Shown: positions 9,036 through 11,666 of the stretch, piece after piece | How the letters are laid out: the number at the start of each line of letters is the position of its first letter | Position numbering within the stretch: the first letter of the stretch is position 1 | NCBI GenBank assembly: GCA_013054445.1 | Contig: JAAMPI010001665.1 | Coordinates: 1-11,666 of the forward strand | Length of the DNA stretch: 11,666 bases | DNA from: Cudoniella acicularis | Taxonomy: Eukaryota; Ascomycota; Leotiomycetes; Helotiales; Helotiaceae | Reading direction: 5' to 3' | Position numbers and translations under genes: made by a program | Notes under the pieces: generated by a model | The model's input: the letters and a program-made list of their open reading frames with translations, nothing else | Told to the model about the DNA's origin: nothing | Databases searched by the model: none

Positions 9036-9932
9036 ATGCCTCGTGTTTTCTTTATCACAGGAACCTCAACAGGATTCGGTAGCCATCTTGTGCAAGAGGT
9101 CATCGACAAGGGCGATATCACTGTTGCTACTGCTTGAAAGCTAGAGTTGCTGAAATTCAACAACACCAATGATAAGGAAGGTAGGAGTCAGGTTGTGGAC
9201 GAAAGTCCAACTAATAAATCTCAGAACTTCCTGGGCGTGAAACTTGATGTTACAAAGAAAGACGAAATTGACACCGCTTTCCAATTTGCTATCCAAAAAT
9301 TCAACCGAGTAGATGTCATTGTCAACAATGCTGGGTATGGTCTTTCCGGCCCATTCGAAGAACTCTCTGAGAAGCAAATACGAACACAAATGGGGATCAA
9401 TTTCTTCGGCTTGATCGACGTCACTCTGAAGGTAATGGAGACGATGAGAGAGCAGAGGCCATCTGGAGGTCTCATCCAGCAGGTCGCCAGTATTTGAGGG
9501 CAACGGGGTGTTCAACTCTTTAGCATTTACTGCGCCAACAAGTGGGCTGTGGAAGGTTTCACAGAATCCATTAGTCATGAGGTTAAGCCAGAATGGGGTA
9601 TCAAATTCACCTGCATTGAACCAAGTGGATTCAGAACCGACTGGGCAGGTCAATCAATGGATTTCCCTGAGAAAAGGCTCCCAGCTTACGATCATTTGAA
9701 TGCTAAGGAGATGATGGGAAAATGTCATGGGTCACAAGCTGGTGATCCAGTAAAAGGTGCTAAAACAATGTACGAATTGGCCGCGATGAAGGATCCTCCT
9801 CTTCGCGTCGTCATTGGTACCGATGCTTATCAAGCCATCAATGGGAAGATAAAGGCTTACGGCGAGAACTATAAGAAGTATGAGAAGATTTCAAACTGCA
9901 CCGATGTTGATGGGTATCAAGCGCTAATCTAG
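9036..9932 (+). pseudogene. Short-chain dehydrogenase/reductase, broken by two in-frame TGA
   Basis: One frame of 299 codons encodes a classical SDR from MPRVFFITG to DGYQALI and TAG, with no frameshift and no intron. The NADP(H)-binding glycine motif TGTSTGFG is at residues 8-15 and NNAG at 97-100. The catalytic tetrad is complete: N122, S152, Y165 and K169, in YCANK. The frame is interrupted by TGA at codon 34 (9135-9137) and TGA at codon 154 (9495-9497). As I recall, relatives have Arg at the first site (VATARK) and Gly at the second (SIGGQRG), so each stop is one substitution away. No usable splice sites flank either stop. The ATG has a good context (ACCATGCC). Either a young pseudogene or sequencing errors would explain this. 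The nearest activity would be an NAD(P)-dependent oxidoreductase of unknown substrate. Confidence 0.85.
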
Positions 9933-10982
9933 AGAATGAATTGGGGTTTGTACATTTAGAAATTAGCATTATACAAAGTAAAGATAGATAGTTGTGACCA
10001 ATGGCTCTAAATGAAAATGCCGTGAAAAATCATCGGTAAGCGAAATTCCTATTATTGTATGCTTCATATTGAACTCTCACATACAGCGAAGTGGTGGAAA
10101 CATGTAAGAAATTATACAGATATTATCCTGATTTATTCAAAAAGGAAGTAAAAACTCCTCTTTTCAAAAAGACAAACAATCAATAGTATATATCACAACA
10201 TACAAAATTAGTCCGAAATGACGGAAAACTAAGGAGAGCGTGCACCGTCGAGCTCATACACCTCAGCTGTAAACCACAGCTAGGATGAATGTTGTTTAAA
10301 GCTCGAGTGTAACACTCGCCGAAACGCGTTGTGTTGCTCAAGTTTATAGTGAAGTCTCCGGATAGTGAAAAAGGGGGCTCGCTTAGTGGCGGGTTTTCAG
10401 CACAAAGTCAACAACGGCAACAACGCGCAACCGCACAATAGATCGGAAATAAAATATCGTCCCCTGAAATGCAGGAATAAATGGTACGTTTCTGCTGCTT
10501 CCCCTTTCGTTTTATCGTTCTTCCTTCGTTCTGCCGCCTTGAGCAGCTGCTGTCAGGATCCCATCCGAACTTCACACAAAATACGTTCTTGCGGTGCCGA
10601 GCCAGACTTGCGCAGCTTTCTCATCCAAAATCCCACAGCAGAGCTTGGACAAAACGACGTTTCGAATCTTGTTCGAACGTCTTCTTCTAAAGTTCGCGTT
10701 GGCCTTGGCTCGTAAACTTCGATCGCACACCAGAGGGCAACTACCTAGACCAAGAAGCAACTTCAAGCAAGTGCTCGACATCCCTGCTCTGATGGAGAGG
10801 TCGGATTTATTGATCTCTCTCTGCTGTCGTGAGTCTTCAAAAATGCAGAGCCTCTGGGCCCTGGTCTTGTTCTCTGCTCGCTCTCCATTGCCCAATGCAT
10901 ATTGAATTTGCGCAAGCGAATCAAACACACGACCTCCCAAAACATACAGTGCTATTACGCATTCTTTTCGCAGTTGATCTAA
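9933..10982. other. AT-rich region without a recognisable gene
   Basis: The first 400 bp are AT-rich and free of long frames, and probably include the 3' end of the dehydrogenase locus. Two small palindromes at 10265-10318 are listed separately. From about 10365 short frames appear on the + strand, with the longest near 10594-10905 (about 100 codons, beginning with GTG). None shows a family motif. They may be shadows or upstream remnants of the decayed gene to the right. No transposon ends, poly-A tails or target duplications were found. Confidence 0.45.
10265..10318. repeat. Two neighbouring palindromes in an AT-rich gap
   Basis: AGCTGT (10265-10270) pairs with ACAGCT (10276-10281) across 5 nt, and CGAGTGT (10304-10310) pairs with ACACTCG (10312-10318) across a single A. 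The second is nearly a perfect 15-bp palindrome and is the more striking. A dimeric protein-binding site or a cruciform-prone spot is possible. Both lie about 330-390 bp downstream of the broken dehydrogenase. Confidence 0.4.
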
Positions 10983-11646
10983 AACTATGCCGAAAAGGCT
11001 TTTCTCCAACAACTTCCGCGTGAAGAGCAGCTTGATTGGGCTAGAGCTCGAACTGAAGAGTTCTTTGACAATATGGATTTTTCCCCTCCCCCTCCCCCGC
11101 CCCCAACACTCCCACGAAGGACAATGGCCAGACATATCAGCCTTCTGTCAAACGACAAAATCGCTTTCAATTTTCCCTGAAAAGGGCTTACGTTCAATCA
11201 AAGTTTTCGACAAGCACGGCACTCTGATTGAGATTGACTTTTCCTACGATGATTGCGAAGACCTGGGCGTATCCGACGGCGTTAATTTCAATACTATCAA
11301 AGATGGATTCTTCGCAAAATGTAAGCCATTCAGAAGACGTCGGGTTAGATTGAAGCTGACGAACTCAGGAGAATTGTACTCACCAGTCTCATACCACGGC
11401 AAGTAAAAATGGCCATTCGGCTCTCCCTCCACACGTGAAGAAGTCAAGGGAAAATGGGACAGCATAGAGAAGGCGCGCAAAATCCTTGCCAACAGTAAAC
11501 GCCGCTTCATCTACGATCAAGGCCGTGCTGCTTTGTCTAAAGGGTTGGCGACCGTGGCACGGAAAGGAAAGGCATCAGAACCAGGCGGGGAAGCCCGGCG
11601 GTCGTCGATTGCAGAAAAGAGAACAGTGGATGGAGGAAGAGATTGA
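10983..11646 (+). pseudogene. Probable decayed J-domain (DnaJ-type) gene
   Basis: In one + frame, 11245-11320 reads CEDLGVS, NFNTIK and FFAK, like J-domain helices I and II (DYYxxLGVS...IKxAF). Positions 11452-11520 read KWDSIEKARKIL then SKRRFIYDQ, like helices III and IV. GTAAGC (11321) with a GCTGAC branch and CTCAG (11368) would make a 48-nt intron. Removing it leaves about 76 codons, the normal J-domain size, but the junction creates TGA. A second stop, TAA, lies at 11404-11406. The essential HPD is missing; the place reads YHGK. A different frame at 10983-11178 is open and encodes REEQLDWARARTEEFF and a run of seven prolines, perhaps an earlier part separated by a frameshift. The frame ends at TGA 11644-11646. 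J-domain proteins stimulate Hsp70 ATPase through HPD, so this copy should be inactive. The left limit is tentative. Confidence 0.4.
11083..11104 (-). other. G-quadruplex motif with single-base loops
   Basis: The + strand has C-runs of 4, 5, 5 and 5 separated by T, T and G. The minus strand therefore reads four G-runs of at least four with one-base loops, which is among the most stable intramolecular quadruplex patterns known. In the open + frame it encodes the proline run of the decayed gene. No other four-run tract was seen in the window. Confidence 0.7.
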
Positions 11647-11666
11647 GGTCGGGACGAGGAAGCGGG

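Noticed and set aside
9135..9497. Introns removing the two SDR stop codons
   Set aside because: No GT...AG pair of workable length surrounds either TGA, and the coding similarity runs straight through both sites.
9141..9653. 170-codon open frame on the minus strand
   Set aside because: It is antisense to the SDR frame, shows no family motif, and its length follows from the codon use of the SDR on the other strand.
9036..9932. Repeat-induced point mutation as cause of the SDR stops
   Set aside because: RIP changes CpA to TpA. The inferred changes are CGA to TGA and GGA to TGA, which do not fit, and the rest of the frame is not enriched in such changes by eye.
10572..11135. 187-codon open frame on the minus strand
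   Set aside because: Composition is dominated by the G-rich tract and by Ser/Arg/Leu runs, and no domain or splice support was seen. The opposite strand has the more protein-like segments.
1..11666. tRNA, rRNA, CRISPR, transposase or secondary-metabolite core genes
   Set aside because: No cloverleaf with a TTCGA-type arm, no rRNA-like blocks, no spaced repeats, and no transposase, PKS or NRPS motifs were found on either strand.

Overview
The window looks like nuclear DNA of a filamentous ascomycete (Pezizomycotina). Its genes carry short spliceosomal introns of 48-160 nt with GTAAGT/GTATGT-type donors and CTAAC-like branch points. Protein families are fungal (an STB6-like Sin3-binding protein, Tim10, mitochondrial lysyl-tRNA synthetase), and convergent and divergent neighbours are closely packed. 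The STB6-like protein resembles what I remember of Leotiomycetes homologues, but that class assignment is a weak inference. Base 121 is an unresolved n.

Left part, core block (about 400-6334): (1) an STB6-like gene on + with three exons; (2) TIM10 on - with two exons, convergent with gene 1; (3) MSK1, the mitochondrial lysyl-tRNA synthetase, on + with two exons, divergent from TIM10 across a 458-bp shared intergenic region. TIM10 and MSK1 both serve mitochondria, in protein import and in organellar translation, so a shared promoter is plausible.

Middle: a five-exon gene on - (6405-7798) for a cyclase/kynurenine-formamidase-like protein. It includes a 25-nt microexon and a substituted form of the family's metal-binding motif. 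Its stop codon lies only 70 bp from the MSK1 stop. A 1.2-kb gap with no recognisable gene follows.

Right part, decaying block (about 9036-11646): a short-chain dehydrogenase/reductase frame of 299 codons with all catalytic residues but two in-frame TGA codons, so probably a young pseudogene. After an AT-rich gap with two small palindromes comes what looks like the wreck of a J-domain (DnaJ-type) gene, with its HPD signature lost, stops inside it, and a strong G-quadruplex motif upstream. The window thus passes from conserved housekeeping genes into accessory, eroding sequence. I did not find a convincing new multi-gene system. The most unusual points are the broken dehydrogenase, the altered cyclase active site, the microexon, and a stable hairpin inside an STB6 intron.
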